Assembly (NCBI GenBank): GCA_026416125.1
Contig: JAOAFT010000014.1
Coordinates: 1 to 59,984, forward strand
DNA: 59,984 nt
Reading direction: 5' to 3'
Source of the DNA: Bacteroidota bacterium
Lineage (GTDB): Bacteria > Bacteroidota > Ignavibacteria > UBA10030
The notes below the pieces were generated by a model. It saw nothing but the letters and a program-made list of their open reading frames with translations. It was not told the origin of the DNA and made no database searches. The position numbers and the translations under genes were made by a program. Positions within the stretch are counted from its first letter, which is position 1. Every line of letters begins with the position of its first letter. Of this stretch, positions 46,102-54,435 are shown one piece after another.

Positions 46102-47127
46102 TTATTCTCGCTTGTACTTTTGTTCCTGGATCATAAAACGAAGCGATATTCTATGTGTATCACCGAGTGAGTTTTCTTTTCCAAACCTTGCGTATGCGTA
46201 ATCGATATCGAGTTTTCTCAAATGCAATCCAGCTCCAATTGTTAATTGCCGTACATCGCTGTAGCCTACACGGAGTGCAATTGTTTTTTTGTAATCAAAT
46301 TCTAGCCCCACGTGTGGATCAATACTAACGGGACCAATGTAACCAATCGACGCAGTTTTCCTGTTTTCAAAACGTATATCAACATCAATCGCCGGTGATA
46401 AAATTCCTCCAAAAATCTCGTAGCAATATGCAACACCAAGTTTCACTGTTGGAGATATGAGCTCGTTTGTACCTGTTGACCAGGCAATGAGTGTTGTCGT
46501 ACCATCTTGAATTGTACCACCGAGGTATACATCTGGTAGAGGTGAGTAAAGAATACCTGCATCGAATCCTATTCCTAACGCTGTAGCATTGGCAATCGAA
46601 TGACGAATAATTTTTACATTGAATCCATAGGAAAAAGTTTCGTTGGATTGTATAGCATACGTTATAAAGAAAGCCCAATGAGCAGCAGTGAAGTATGTTA
46701 TTTTATCGTAATCCAATCGAACAGCATTCGAATATTGATCTGGTGGTACTGGATTACCATTGATATCTACGCCGGCCAATCGTGTATCGGCAATGTTCTC
46801 GACTCCCAACCGTAAAGCACTAAAACCAAGGCTAGTTTCTGTGCCAACTGGAATTGCAACAGCACCAAAATCGTAGTTTACCAATCCAGCAAAACGTTCC
46901 TCGTGCATCAAGAGTAATTCTGGATATTGGATCTGTGAGAGTCCGGCAGGATTCCAATAACTCGCAGATGCATCCCGGGCCAGTGCCACGTAGGCTCCAC
47001 CAAGTGCAAGTGCTCTCCCTCCAGCACCGAGAGCTAAAAATTCGCCTCCATATTTCGCAATATGTTGTGCAAGGCTTGTGCCATATAGTATAAAACTAGC
47101 GATTGTAATAATCACTTTCCGTTTCAT
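46102..47127 (-). CDS. PorV/PorQ-family outer-membrane protein
   Basis: The 341-residue protein has a signal peptide (about 1-20) followed by the PorV-like start AKYGGEFLALGAGGRALALGGAYVALARDASASYWNPAGL, split here as GGEFLALGAGGRALALG and SYWNPAGLS, then repeated barrel strands. PorV and PorQ are FadL-like barrels that help T9SS release or anchor cargo; many paralogues exist, so this one is not assigned to PorV itself. GAGG is six bases before the ATG. It fits with porX and the T9SS subtilase in this window. Confidence 0.82.
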   Translation of the reverse strand: MKRKVIITIASFILYGTSLAQHIAKYGGEFLALGAGGRALALGGAYVALARDASASYWNPAGLSQIQYPELLLMHEERFAGLVNYDFGAVAIPVGTETSLGFSALRLGVENIADTRLAGVDINGNPVPPDQYSNAVRLDYDKITYFTAAHWAFFITYAIQSNETFSYGFNVKIIRHSIANATALGIGFDAGILYSPLPDVYLGGTIQDGTTTLIAWSTGTNELISPTVKLGVAYCYEIFGGILSPAIDVDIRFENRKTASIGYIGPVSIDPHVGLEFDYKKTIALRVGYSDVRQLTIGAGLHLRKLDIDYAYARFGKENSLGDTHRISLRFMIQEQKYKRE

Positions 47128-47160
47128 ACATTACCTCAATTATTCACAAATTAAAATGAG

Positions 47161-47181
47161 AAAACCCGACGTTGGGTCGGG
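47161..47181 (-). terminator. Orphan terminator-like hairpin upstream of the PorV-like gene
   Basis: CCCGAC (47165-47170) pairs with GTCGGG (47176-47181) around a five-base loop. On the minus strand the stem is followed by TTTTCTCATTTT, as in an intrinsic terminator. No minus-strand gene lies upstream before the plus-strand gene at 47509, so it may end a small RNA or act in the leader of the PorV-like gene. Confidence 0.5.
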
Positions 47182-47377
47182 CTTCCTGCAAACGTAACAT
47201 CTCTTCTAACGTGTACCACAACGCACTAACAATGAAATATCGTACCTCTCCTCTAACAATAATACCCATTTACGTGTAAGGTAATAGTTCAAGTACTCAG
47301 AAGCAAGCAATCCATTATGCTCCGTTGGTATGGATGTATGGATATAATGAGTACTATGGACCAACAATTAAAAATAC

Positions 47378-47406
47378 TTGCACTTCTCTTATTCGGTTGC
47401 TATACT
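47378..47406 (+). promoter_or_regulatory. Promoter of the tryptophanase-like gene
   Basis: TTGCAC (47378-47383) and TATACT (47401-47406) are 17 bases apart. The transcript would start near 47413, leaving a leader of about 95 bases. No TnaC-like leader peptide with tryptophan was found in it. Confidence 0.6.
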
Positions 47407-47508
47407 TAGGTAAAGTGCTGGATGGTTTGAAACAGATTCTTCTCTGTTTGCCCTTCCTGCAGTACTCAAGTACAACGTTACATAAACAACCATTAGAAAG
47501 GGATGTGT

Positions 47509-48969
47509 ATGTCTGAAATGCGTGTAAAGTTTTCAAACGGCGAGTTTGTTCCCCTCGAGATGCATAAAGTACGTGTGGTTCAAAAACTCAATCTTCTCCC
47601 TATCGATGAACGACTTAAGGCCATTGAGGAAGCAGGATTCAACACATTCCTTCTTCAAAACAAACACGTGTTTCTCGATATGCTCACAGACAGCGGTACA
47701 AATGCAATGAGCGATCAGCAAATTGCATCAATGATGGTAGCTGATGATGCATATGCAGGTTCAGCATCCTTTGAGCGATTACATCAAGCAATAAAAGATG
47801 TTTTCAATAAACAATACTTCCTTCCTGTACACCAAGGACGAGCAGCAGAGCATATCATATCCCAAACGTTTATACGGAAGAATTCAGGTCAATGTATTCC
47901 GATGAATTACCACTTTACCACTACAAAAGCACATGTGGAACTCGCTGGTGGCAAAGTACTTGAACTCTACACAGACGAAGCATTGAACCTCAAGAGTTCC
48001 CACCCCTTCAAAGGTAACATCGATATTGAAAAACTCCGTGCTCTCATTGAAACCAATGGAAAGGAGCGAATTCCTTACATCCGTATGGAAGCAGGAACGA
48101 ACCTCATTGGTGGTCAACCATTTTCCATTGAAAACTTGCGACAGGTCCGAGATCTTACCCAACAAGCTGGAATTCTCCTTGTTCTCGATGTTAGCTTGAT
48201 TGGCGAAAATATTTACTTCGTAAAGCAACGTGAAAAAGAATTTCACAATAAAAGTATCAAAGAAATAATGCACACTATGTGCGATTTAGCCGATATCATC
48301 TACTTCTCGGGGAGAAAGGTAAGTTGTACTCGCGGTGGCGGTATTGCTACAAATGATTACTCCCTTTATCTCGCTATGCGCGACTTGGTACCTCTATTCG
48401 AAGGATTTCTCACGTATGGTGGTATGTCCGTACGAGAAATTGAAGCTATGGCTGTTGGCCTCTACGAAACGCTCGATGAAACAGTCATTAGCCATTCTCC
48501 ACAGTTCATCAAGTACCTTGTTGAGAGGCTCGATGAACGAGGAGTACCTGTCGTGACCCCTCCTGGTGGATTAGGATGCCATATCGATGCACGATCGTTT
48601 CTCCCACACATTCCTTCTCTACAATATCCAGCTGGTGCCCTTGCTGCTGCTTTGTATATAGTCTCCGGAATCCGTGGTATGGAACGCGGTACAATATCAA
48701 CCGATCGTGATGAACATGGAAACGAAGTTCCTGCTGATTGTGAACTTCTGCGTCTTGCTGTACCTCGACGCGTTTTTACACTTTCTCAAATCAAGTACGT
48801 TGAAGATAGAGTTGCGTGGCTCTACAAGAATCGAGATCTTGTCGGTGGTTTAAAATTCGTCGAGGAACCCAAAGTACTCCGCTTCTTCGTTGGACGATTA
48901 GCGCCAACCACCGATTGGACTCATAAGCTTGTTGAAAAATTCAAAGAAGAGTTTGGAGAGAGTCTCTAG
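47509..48969 (+). CDS. Tryptophanase / tyrosine phenol-lyase family PLP enzyme (divergent)
   Basis: The protein is about 486 residues long from the ATG at 47509, seven bases after AAAGG. It aligns by eye over its whole length with beta-eliminating lyases: LTDSGTNAMSDQQ, VHQGRAAEH, NYHFTTTKAH, TYGGMSVREIEAMAVG, LLRLAVPRRVFT. The PLP lysine is in FSGRKVSC (about 270) instead of the usual SAKKD, and the PLP-binding DATR is DVSL (about 227-230). Such enzymes split tryptophan or tyrosine into indole or phenol, pyruvate and ammonia, but the substrate here is open. Its stop overlaps that of the convergent kinase gene. Confidence 0.78.
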   Translation: MSEMRVKFSNGEFVPLEMHKVRVVQKLNLLPIDERLKAIEEAGFNTFLLQNKHVFLDMLTDSGTNAMSDQQIASMMVADDAYAGSASFERLHQAIKDVFNKQYFLPVHQGRAAEHIISQTFIRKNSGQCIPMNYHFTTTKAHVELAGGKVLELYTDEALNLKSSHPFKGNIDIEKLRALIETNGKERIPYIRMEAGTNLIGGQPFSIENLRQVRDLTQQAGILLVLDVSLIGENIYFVKQREKEFHNKSIKEIMHTMCDLADIIYFSGRKVSCTRGGGIATNDYSLYLAMRDLVPLFEGFLTYGGMSVREIEAMAVGLYETLDETVISHSPQFIKYLVERLDERGVPVVTPPGGLGCHIDARSFLPHIPSLQYPAGALAAALYIVSGIRGMERGTISTDRDEHGNEVPADCELLRLAVPRRVFTLSQIKYVEDRVAWLYKNRDLVGGLKFVEEPKVLRFFVGRLAPTTDWTHKLVEKFKEEFGESL

Positions 48970-50954
48970 CTCATATGGAGTGGGATGACAACGGTAAATG
49001 TTGATCCCTTACCTTCTGTTGAGGTAACTTCGATTGTACCGTTGTGATGAAAGACAATTTGCTGTGCCAATGGGAGCCCCATTCCTGTTCCTGATGGCTT
49101 TGTTGTAACGTAGAGATCGAATATTTTACCGAGCATGTCTTTGGAAATTCCAATTCCTGTATCTTTTACGCTTAAGAGGAGTTTACTGTTCTCTATAGCT
49201 GCAGAGAGAAGAATGCTTCCACCAGGTGGTGTTGCATCGAGAGCATTTTGAAAAAGGTTAAGTACAACTTGCGTAATTTGCTCAGCATCGAAGTGCGCAT
49301 ATCCTTCGTACGTACACTTCACGGAACACTGAACTCCTCGTTGTTGAGCAAGCGGTATCAAAAGTGTTGAAAGATGTGTGAGAAACTCTTTCACATTGAC
49401 CGGACTCATATGCGGCTTAGGGACACGCGCGAAAGTAAGGAATTGATGAACAATACCATTGAGTCGGTGGAGTTCTTTGTTGAGTACTTCGAGGAGTGAA
49501 CGGTAGGTTTGCGCTCCTTTCTTGGGTGTAAATTCTGTTGCCAATCGCTGGATAAGTAAACTCACCGCATTCAGTGGATTTCGAATTTCATGTGCGACAG
49601 CAGATGCGAGCTCGCCCATTGCACTGAATTTCTCTTTACGATGGAGTTCATATTCAAGTTTTTTTACCTCTGTCCTATCGCGTACAACGGCTGTTATTGT
49701 ATGATCTGTTCGTGTAACTGCTATGGAAAGTGTCCGGTCTTTACCATCAGGGAATTGAGTTGTTATTTCTTGCAGATAGTCAAGTGATAACAACTTGTCA
49801 ATAATGTAAGTATAGTTCGTAAGCCCTGTCGTGTAGTGTTTACCAACGACATCATCACCGCGGATACCAAAGAGCTTTTCTGCTTGACGGTTGAAAAATA
49901 CAACTATACCATCTCTATCAATTGTGAGGACTGCATCCTGCATATGTTCGAGGAGAGTATGAGTATAACGCTCCATTCTCTCAATCCGTTGGTAATTTCG
50001 GAGTACCCTCCGGTTTGCTTCAATGGCAAGGAATAAAATTGTTACAAAAATGAGAGAAAGTACCATTGAACGATAAAACATTCGTTTTTCAAGATCGTGG
50101 AGTTTATTCAAAGAGAGCCCAATGCGAATTACACCAAAAGTTTCTCCGTATACAGTAAAAGGACGAATAACTTCATACACTGTACTGTTTGTATACTTCA
50201 AAGTCCGCACTTCTGTCTTATTGCTCTCCATGACAAAGGTAAGAAGCGAATCGCTCGTAAAGGTTGTAAGACCTTCTATAGCACCACTCGCTGCTAAAAG
50301 ACCAATAGAATCTTGAATAGCAACATAAACAACATCTTTACTTCGAATGATATCCCGCAATAACTTTCCAATACCGAACGTTTTTCGCAATTCTCCAAAT
50401 AACGATGAATGAACTTCAACAAGAATTATCCCTTGACGTGGACTTTGCCGTGCAATTGCTACAGCATAGTGCAATATTGTGTCATTATCATAGACTCTTG
50501 GATGGATAGTCTCTCTCTCAATAGTACGATTGAAGACGGGTGCTAATATAGCTTTAAGAGCGTCTAACACTTCTTTTCTCGCTAAAGAGTCAGTATCATA
50601 CTCTACACGAGATGGAGTGCGAAAAATTCGTATACGAGCAAGGTTATTTATTTGAGCAAAGCGCCTTAATACTTCTTCCGTAATCTCTCCTTGGGAATCG
50701 AGATATGCTAGGTACCGTGCATTGTTTGAAAGGCGCTCTTGTAACTCATATTCAAAGGCTTCTGTTGCTAACAGAATGTTTTCACCACTTTGATTCATCG
50801 CTTCCGCAATAAAAAATGCCTCTTCGGTAAGAAGTTCATAGAGCATTGAACGATTGTTCTTATAATCGAGTATGTAAGAAAAAAGAAGTAATGCAATAAT
50901 AAGAAGGGCTAGTGGGATATAGTACCGTTCAAACGAGTGTGTTGGTATTTTCAT
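48966..50954 (-). CDS. PAS-domain sensor histidine kinase (NtrB/AtoS-like)
   Basis: The 662-residue kinase has a transmembrane segment near 13-31, a large periplasmic sensor (about 32-292), a second transmembrane segment (about 297-313), a PAS domain (about 330-430), and HisKA with the H-box VAHEIRNPLN. The HATPase domain follows, with N-box NLFQNALDA, G1 DTGIGI and G2 GTGMGL. It is probably the partner of the sigma-54 regulator at 53072-54421, as kinases of this type pair with NtrC-like proteins. It ends a cluster with a barrel protein and two small secreted proteins. Confidence 0.9.
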   Translation of the reverse strand: MKIPTHSFERYYIPLALLIIALLLFSYILDYKNNRSMLYELLTEEAFFIAEAMNQSGENILLATEAFEYELQERLSNNARYLAYLDSQGEITEEVLRRFAQINNLARIRIFRTPSRVEYDTDSLARKEVLDALKAILAPVFNRTIERETIHPRVYDNDTILHYAVAIARQSPRQGIILVEVHSSLFGELRKTFGIGKLLRDIIRSKDVVYVAIQDSIGLLAASGAIEGLTTFTSDSLLTFVMESNKTEVRTLKYTNSTVYEVIRPFTVYGETFGVIRIGLSLNKLHDLEKRMFYRSMVLSLIFVTILFLAIEANRRVLRNYQRIERMERYTHTLLEHMQDAVLTIDRDGIVVFFNRQAEKLFGIRGDDVVGKHYTTGLTNYTYIIDKLLSLDYLQEITTQFPDGKDRTLSIAVTRTDHTITAVVRDRTEVKKLEYELHRKEKFSAMGELASAVAHEIRNPLNAVSLLIQRLATEFTPKKGAQTYRSLLEVLNKELHRLNGIVHQFLTFARVPKPHMSPVNVKEFLTHLSTLLIPLAQQRGVQCSVKCTYEGYAHFDAEQITQVVLNLFQNALDATPPGGSILLSAAIENSKLLLSVKDTGIGISKDMLGKIFDLYVTTKPSGTGMGLPLAQQIVFHHNGTIEVTSTEGKGSTFTVVIPLHMS

Positions 50955-50988
50955 AAAGCTGTTTTCGTAATACTCTACGTTCTAAACT

Positions 50989-52161
50989 CTAGAACACCAC
51001 CGTACACACGAGTCGTAAAGGTTTATTTGTGTAATCGTAGAAGGGATCATTTGAATTATTACGAATATACTCAAATGTTCCGAAAAGCTTAACAGGGCCA
51101 AATTCCTTTTCAACGTGGACTCCAACGATTGTACGTCTATCACGACGTTTCACACTACTGCTGTTTTGAGGATCAGAAACTGTAAGGGAAGTATATTGAC
51201 GATCGTGATGTGAATACATAAGTCGTAGTTTACTGTCCCATGGTAAAACCTGTGTCAGCATCAATGAACTAAAAAGTCCCTCGTAACCATAGCTATTATC
51301 AAAGAGTTCATCATCTGGTAATGAGCCAAACTCGGAAAGGAAATACCGTGATTCTTTATTAATAGCCCACTGATACTGTGCAGTAATAGAAAGACCAGTC
51401 GTAGAGGTAATACCTTGCGCACAACGAATCAGACCAATGATTTGTGAAGTTCCCGCAGCATCTTCCGTCACCACCTGAGTATGTGGTTGAAGTTCAATGA
51501 GAACTTGTTGTCCACCACCTCCTTGACCACGACCCGTTCCTGCCGTTACTGTTATTGTATCAATCACCGTACGTGTATACGTAACTGGATCGTATAGCTT
51601 CGTGCACCAATGAACACGCACTATGCATGTTGTACGTGTACTCCCATAGAAAGCAGTTTGTAGTGCTAAAACGTGTTCGTTAAAATTGAAATTCACAAGC
51701 TCCGAAAAACGTAACCGACTATATTCATAGGTAACACTTGAGGATAGATTGTCATTCCACCAATATTCACCTTCACCATATACATTCCACAACGAGTGAT
51801 TAAAGAGTGTATAATAACCCTTCCCATGACGCTGCATAAACATTCCACGAAACGAAAGCGTAGTTTTATCACCAAAAACTGATGGAGCATAGTTAAGTGA
51901 TGTATGCTGGAGCACTACATTTCGCTCATTGTACAGTGCATACCGTTCGTACATGGCTCCATAGGACACTGAGAATGCGTGGGCCTCCCCCACGGAGTAA
52001 CCCACTTCAAGCTCAAGAACTGTAACATTATCTCCAAGTTGTAATGTGTTATTATCAAGGTTATCATCAATGAGGTGCGATATCGTACCACTACCTTCAA
52101 ACTGGGCAAAGACTACCTGCGTGGAACATACGATTGCGAGAAGTGCACGATGAATGTTCAT
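50989..52161 (-). CDS. Hypothetical outer-membrane beta-barrel protein
   Basis: The 390-residue protein has a signal peptide (about 1-19, ending VFAQ) and a mature region of amphipathic strands with many aromatic residues (VSYGAMYERYALY, TLSFRGMFMQRHG, SSVTYEYSRLRF), ending KPLRLVCTVVF with the terminal aromatic residue typical of barrels. There is a glycine-rich GTGRGQGGGGQ insert near residue 206. The ATG overlaps the stop of the 99-residue gene as ATGA. It may be the outer-membrane part of the small-protein/kinase cluster. No named family was recognised. Confidence 0.7.
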   Translation of the reverse strand: MNIHRALLAIVCSTQVVFAQFEGSGTISHLIDDNLDNNTLQLGDNVTVLELEVGYSVGEAHAFSVSYGAMYERYALYNERNVVLQHTSLNYAPSVFGDKTTLSFRGMFMQRHGKGYYTLFNHSLWNVYGEGEYWWNDNLSSSVTYEYSRLRFSELVNFNFNEHVLALQTAFYGSTRTTCIVRVHWCTKLYDPVTYTRTVIDTITVTAGTGRGQGGGGQQVLIELQPHTQVVTEDAAGTSQIIGLIRCAQGITSTTGLSITAQYQWAINKESRYFLSEFGSLPDDELFDNSYGYEGLFSSLMLTQVLPWDSKLRLMYSHHDRQYTSLTVSDPQNSSSVKRRDRRTIVGVHVEKEFGPVKLFGTFEYIRNNSNDPFYDYTNKPLRLVCTVVF

Positions 52162-52457
52162 CGTCGACCTCGCCGTTGCTGACTTGATTTACCTTGAGGT
52201 GATAGAGAATTTCTTGTTTCTCCACCAGAACCATGATTAGATTTTCCATACTGTGTCTGTTCACGGAGGACTTTCTTCTTAAACCCCAATCCTTCCGTCC
52301 GTTCATCTGCTATACCATCACCATCTTCATCAATAAAGTGTGCACGCGCTCGTTTTTGTTGGTGTTGGTTTGTCGTTGTTGTATCGGGAGGTGACGCCGC
52401 AACACTGTACGAAGTAACCACCACTATGAGAAGTATCACAATCACTACCTTTTCCAT
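52158..52457 (-). CDS. Small secreted protein with DxDGDG calcium-type loop
   Basis: The 99-residue product has a signal peptide (about 1-21) and a short mature part containing FIDEDGDGIADER, a DxDxDG loop like those of EF-hand, dockerin or thrombospondin type 3 repeats. Its C-terminus is rich in G, Q, K and R. GAGGGG is six bases before the ATG. It lies just after a strong terminator and overlaps the barrel gene, so its expression probably depends on read-through. The paralogue-like gene upstream shares the loop. Confidence 0.7.
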   Translation of the reverse strand: MEKVVIVILLIVVVTSYSVAASPPDTTTTNQHQQKRARAHFIDEDGDGIADERTEGLGFKKKVLREQTQYGKSNHGSGGETRNSLSPQGKSSQQRRGRR

Positions 52458-52470
52458 AATACACCCCTCG

Positions 52471-52503
52471 TAAAAAAGTAATCGGAGGGTGTACCCCTCC
52501 GAT
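52471..52503 (-). terminator. Intrinsic terminator between the two small DxDGDG genes
   Basis: ATCGGAGGG (52481-52489) pairs perfectly with CCCTCCGAT (52495-52503) across a five-base loop. On the minus strand the stem is followed by TACTTTTTTACG. It lies 24 bases after the 141-residue reading frame and just before the start region of the next gene, so it probably tunes expression within the cluster. Confidence 0.85.
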
Positions 52504-52526
52504 ATTTATAAACCAATGGTTATTGA

Positions 52527-52895
52527 TTACTTTTTACCTGTACCCTTCTTTGCACCATAACCAGTTCCATCTTTAGGACCAACACCTTTGTTGCCTGTGC
52601 CATCTCCTGGTCCATGCTTCTTTCCTTCTTTATTTTTCTCGTGGGTTTGTACAGCTACTTTGTTCTGTGCTTTAGTAGTATTTTTATTGTCACAAACACC
52701 ATCACCGTCTTTATCGATAAAACGCGTACCTCGTTGAGTTGTCCCAGAAGCACTTTGAACTTCGGCTTTAATTGCTTCTTTCGTTCTCGTTTTTATCTGA
52801 GCTTTCTCTTGAGTTTGTGTTTGCTCTTGAGTTTGGGCAAGTGTTATCCCAATTAGAAAGAAAACCGCTATTAGTGAGAGAATAATTCGTTTCAT
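52527..52895 (-). CDS. Small secreted Lys/Gly-rich protein with DxDGDG loop
   Basis: From the ATG at 52895, with AAGGAG nine bases upstream, the product is about 122 residues. A signal peptide (about 1-20, ending TLAQ) is followed by a TQEQ-rich stretch, the loop FIDKDGDGVCDN and a C-terminal GPGDGTGNKGVGPKDGTG repeat region. The longer reading to 52952 would overlap the candidate sigma-54 promoter. The glycine motif recalls DUF5320-type small proteins near metal genes, but this is a loose similarity. It is terminated by a strong hairpin. Confidence 0.75.
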   Translation of the reverse strand: MKRIILSLIAVFFLIGITLAQTQEQTQTQEKAQIKTRTKEAIKAEVQSASGTTQRGTRFIDKDGDGVCDNKNTTKAQNKVAVQTHEKNKEGKKHGPGDGTGNKGVGPKDGTGYGAKKGTGKK

Positions 52896-52949
52896 ACTTC
52901 TACTCCTTATGTTAATGATGTACATTGTGTTATTGTCACCTCGAATTAA

Positions 52950-52965
52950 CACAAGGAGTATACCA
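52950..52965 (-). promoter_or_regulatory. Possible sigma-54 promoter of the small-protein cluster
   Basis: On the minus strand TGGTATACTCCTTGTG resembles the -24/-12 consensus TGGCACGnnnnTTGCW: TGG and TTG are at the correct spacing, but the highly conserved C after TTG is T. It lies 55-70 bases before the ATG of the first small secreted protein and directly downstream of the gene for a sigma-54 activator. Confidence 0.35.
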
Positions 52966-53071
52966 CCAATTTCTTTTCAAAAACATGAAAAATCGTATTA
53001 TAACTTTCAAACTGAACACGTCATTTCGTATATAATGTCGAACAGTTTCGTCAAAAATGTCGAAATTAAGT

Positions 53072-54421
53072 TTATTTGACTCCCCACTTTCGCAACCTAT
53101 ACCGTAAATTCCTTTCTGAAATTCCAAGGGATTCAGCTGCTTTTGTTTGGTTGTTGTTAAAACGTCGAAGTGCTTCGAAAATTAAATCTTTCTCGAGCTT
53201 CTCTACACGCTCAGGAAGTGTGAGCGAATCGTGTTTTGCTAAATTTTCATGTTGATATCCCTTTAGTACTTGTGGTAAATCATCGGTTGTGATGAGAGTT
53301 CCTCTGCTCATGAGCACTGCACGTTGAACTATGTTTTCCAATTCACGGACATTTCCTGGATAATCGTAACGAAGTAGGAGTTCCCATGCCTCTTTCGAAA
53401 ACGAGAGCGGACCTTTCTGATACTCTTTCGAAAATCGCTGGAGGGTATATTCAAGAAGAGGGGGTATATCTTCTCGACGATGACGAAGCGGTGGGATATC
53501 GATCGTTACGACGTTGAGCCGATAGTATAAATCTTCGCGGAATGTTCCTTGACGAATAGCACTTTCGAGGTCTCGATTTGTTGCAGCGAGAATTCGTACA
53601 TCGACCGTCAACGTATCGTTGCCACCAACACGTTCAAATTGTTTTTCTTGAAGGACTCGGAGTAATTTAACTTGTGTACTGAGTGGCATATCGCCAACCT
53701 CATCGAGAAAAAGCGATCCCCCTTGAGCAATTTCAAAGCGACCGCGGCGCAATTTTTCTGCACCTGTAAAGGCACCTCTTTCATGTCCAAAAAGTTCACT
53801 CTCGAGGATGTTTTCATTGAGTGCAGCACAATTTACTGCAATGAATGGCTTCTCTTTTCGATCACTTGCAAAATGTATTGCTCGTGCAATAAGTTCCTTC
53901 CCTGTTCCACTTTCTCCACGGATCAAAACCGTTGCTGAGCTCTTAGCAACACGACCAGCAACGTTAAGAACATTTTCCATTGCCTTTGAAGAGGAGATAA
54001 TACCAGCAAACGAGTAGTGCTGCGTTAACTGTTCACGGAGAAGTTGATTTTCAGACTTCAACGTTATCAATGCTTCGATCCGTTGAAGGACAAGAAGTAC
54101 TTCATCGATATTTAGTGGTTTTGTTAAATAGTCGTGAGCCCCTTCTCGCATAGCCTGCACAGCACCTTCGATTGAGCCAAATGCTGTAAGAATAACAACA
54201 ACTGGTTCTGGGTGTAACTTTTTGAGTCTTCGAAGAAGATCAAGACCATTCCCATCGGGCATTTTATAATCGGTAAGAACAACATCAATGAGTGTCTTTT
54301 GAAATACTCCAAGTGCTTCACTCACATCGCCAGCTTCTACCACATTGTGGCTGTGCCTACGCAGCTGAGAGGCTAACAAAGAACGTTGGATGCGTTCATC
54401 ATCAACAAGGAGAATATTCAT
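53072..54421 (-). CDS. Sigma-54-dependent response regulator (NtrC/AtoC family)
   Basis: The 449-residue protein has a receiver domain (VDDE, phosphoacceptor in VVLTDYKMPDG, Lys in LTKPLN), an AAA+ domain with Walker A GESGTGKE and the sigma-54 contact loop GAFTGA, Walker B GGSLFLDEVGDM, and a C-terminal Fis-type helix-turn-helix (NNNQTKAAESLGISERNLRYRL). It should activate RpoN-dependent promoters when phosphorylated, probably by the kinase at 48966-50954. It lies 14 bases downstream of the exporter gene. Confidence 0.95.
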   Translation of the reverse strand: MNILLVDDERIQRSLLASQLRRHSHNVVEAGDVSEALGVFQKTLIDVVLTDYKMPDGNGLDLLRRLKKLHPEPVVVILTAFGSIEGAVQAMREGAHDYLTKPLNIDEVLLVLQRIEALITLKSENQLLREQLTQHYSFAGIISSSKAMENVLNVAGRVAKSSATVLIRGESGTGKELIARAIHFASDRKEKPFIAVNCAALNENILESELFGHERGAFTGAEKLRRGRFEIAQGGSLFLDEVGDMPLSTQVKLLRVLQEKQFERVGGNDTLTVDVRILAATNRDLESAIRQGTFREDLYYRLNVVTIDIPPLRHRREDIPPLLEYTLQRFSKEYQKGPLSFSKEAWELLLRYDYPGNVRELENIVQRAVLMSRGTLITTDDLPQVLKGYQHENLAKHDSLTLPERVEKLEKDLIFEALRRFNNNQTKAAESLGISERNLRYRLRKWGVK

Positions 54422-54435
54422 GGTGTTTGTCTTCT

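Noticed and set aside
47413-47508. TnaC-like leader peptide controlling the tryptophanase-like gene.
   Set aside because: The short frames in the leader lack a suitable tryptophan and start; ATGGTTTGA encodes only two residues, and no rut-like or boxA element was convincing.
47354-47536. A 60-codon minus-strand frame upstream of the PorV-like gene.
   Set aside because: It overlaps the promoter and start of the tryptophanase-like gene, has no ribosome-binding site and no coding character.
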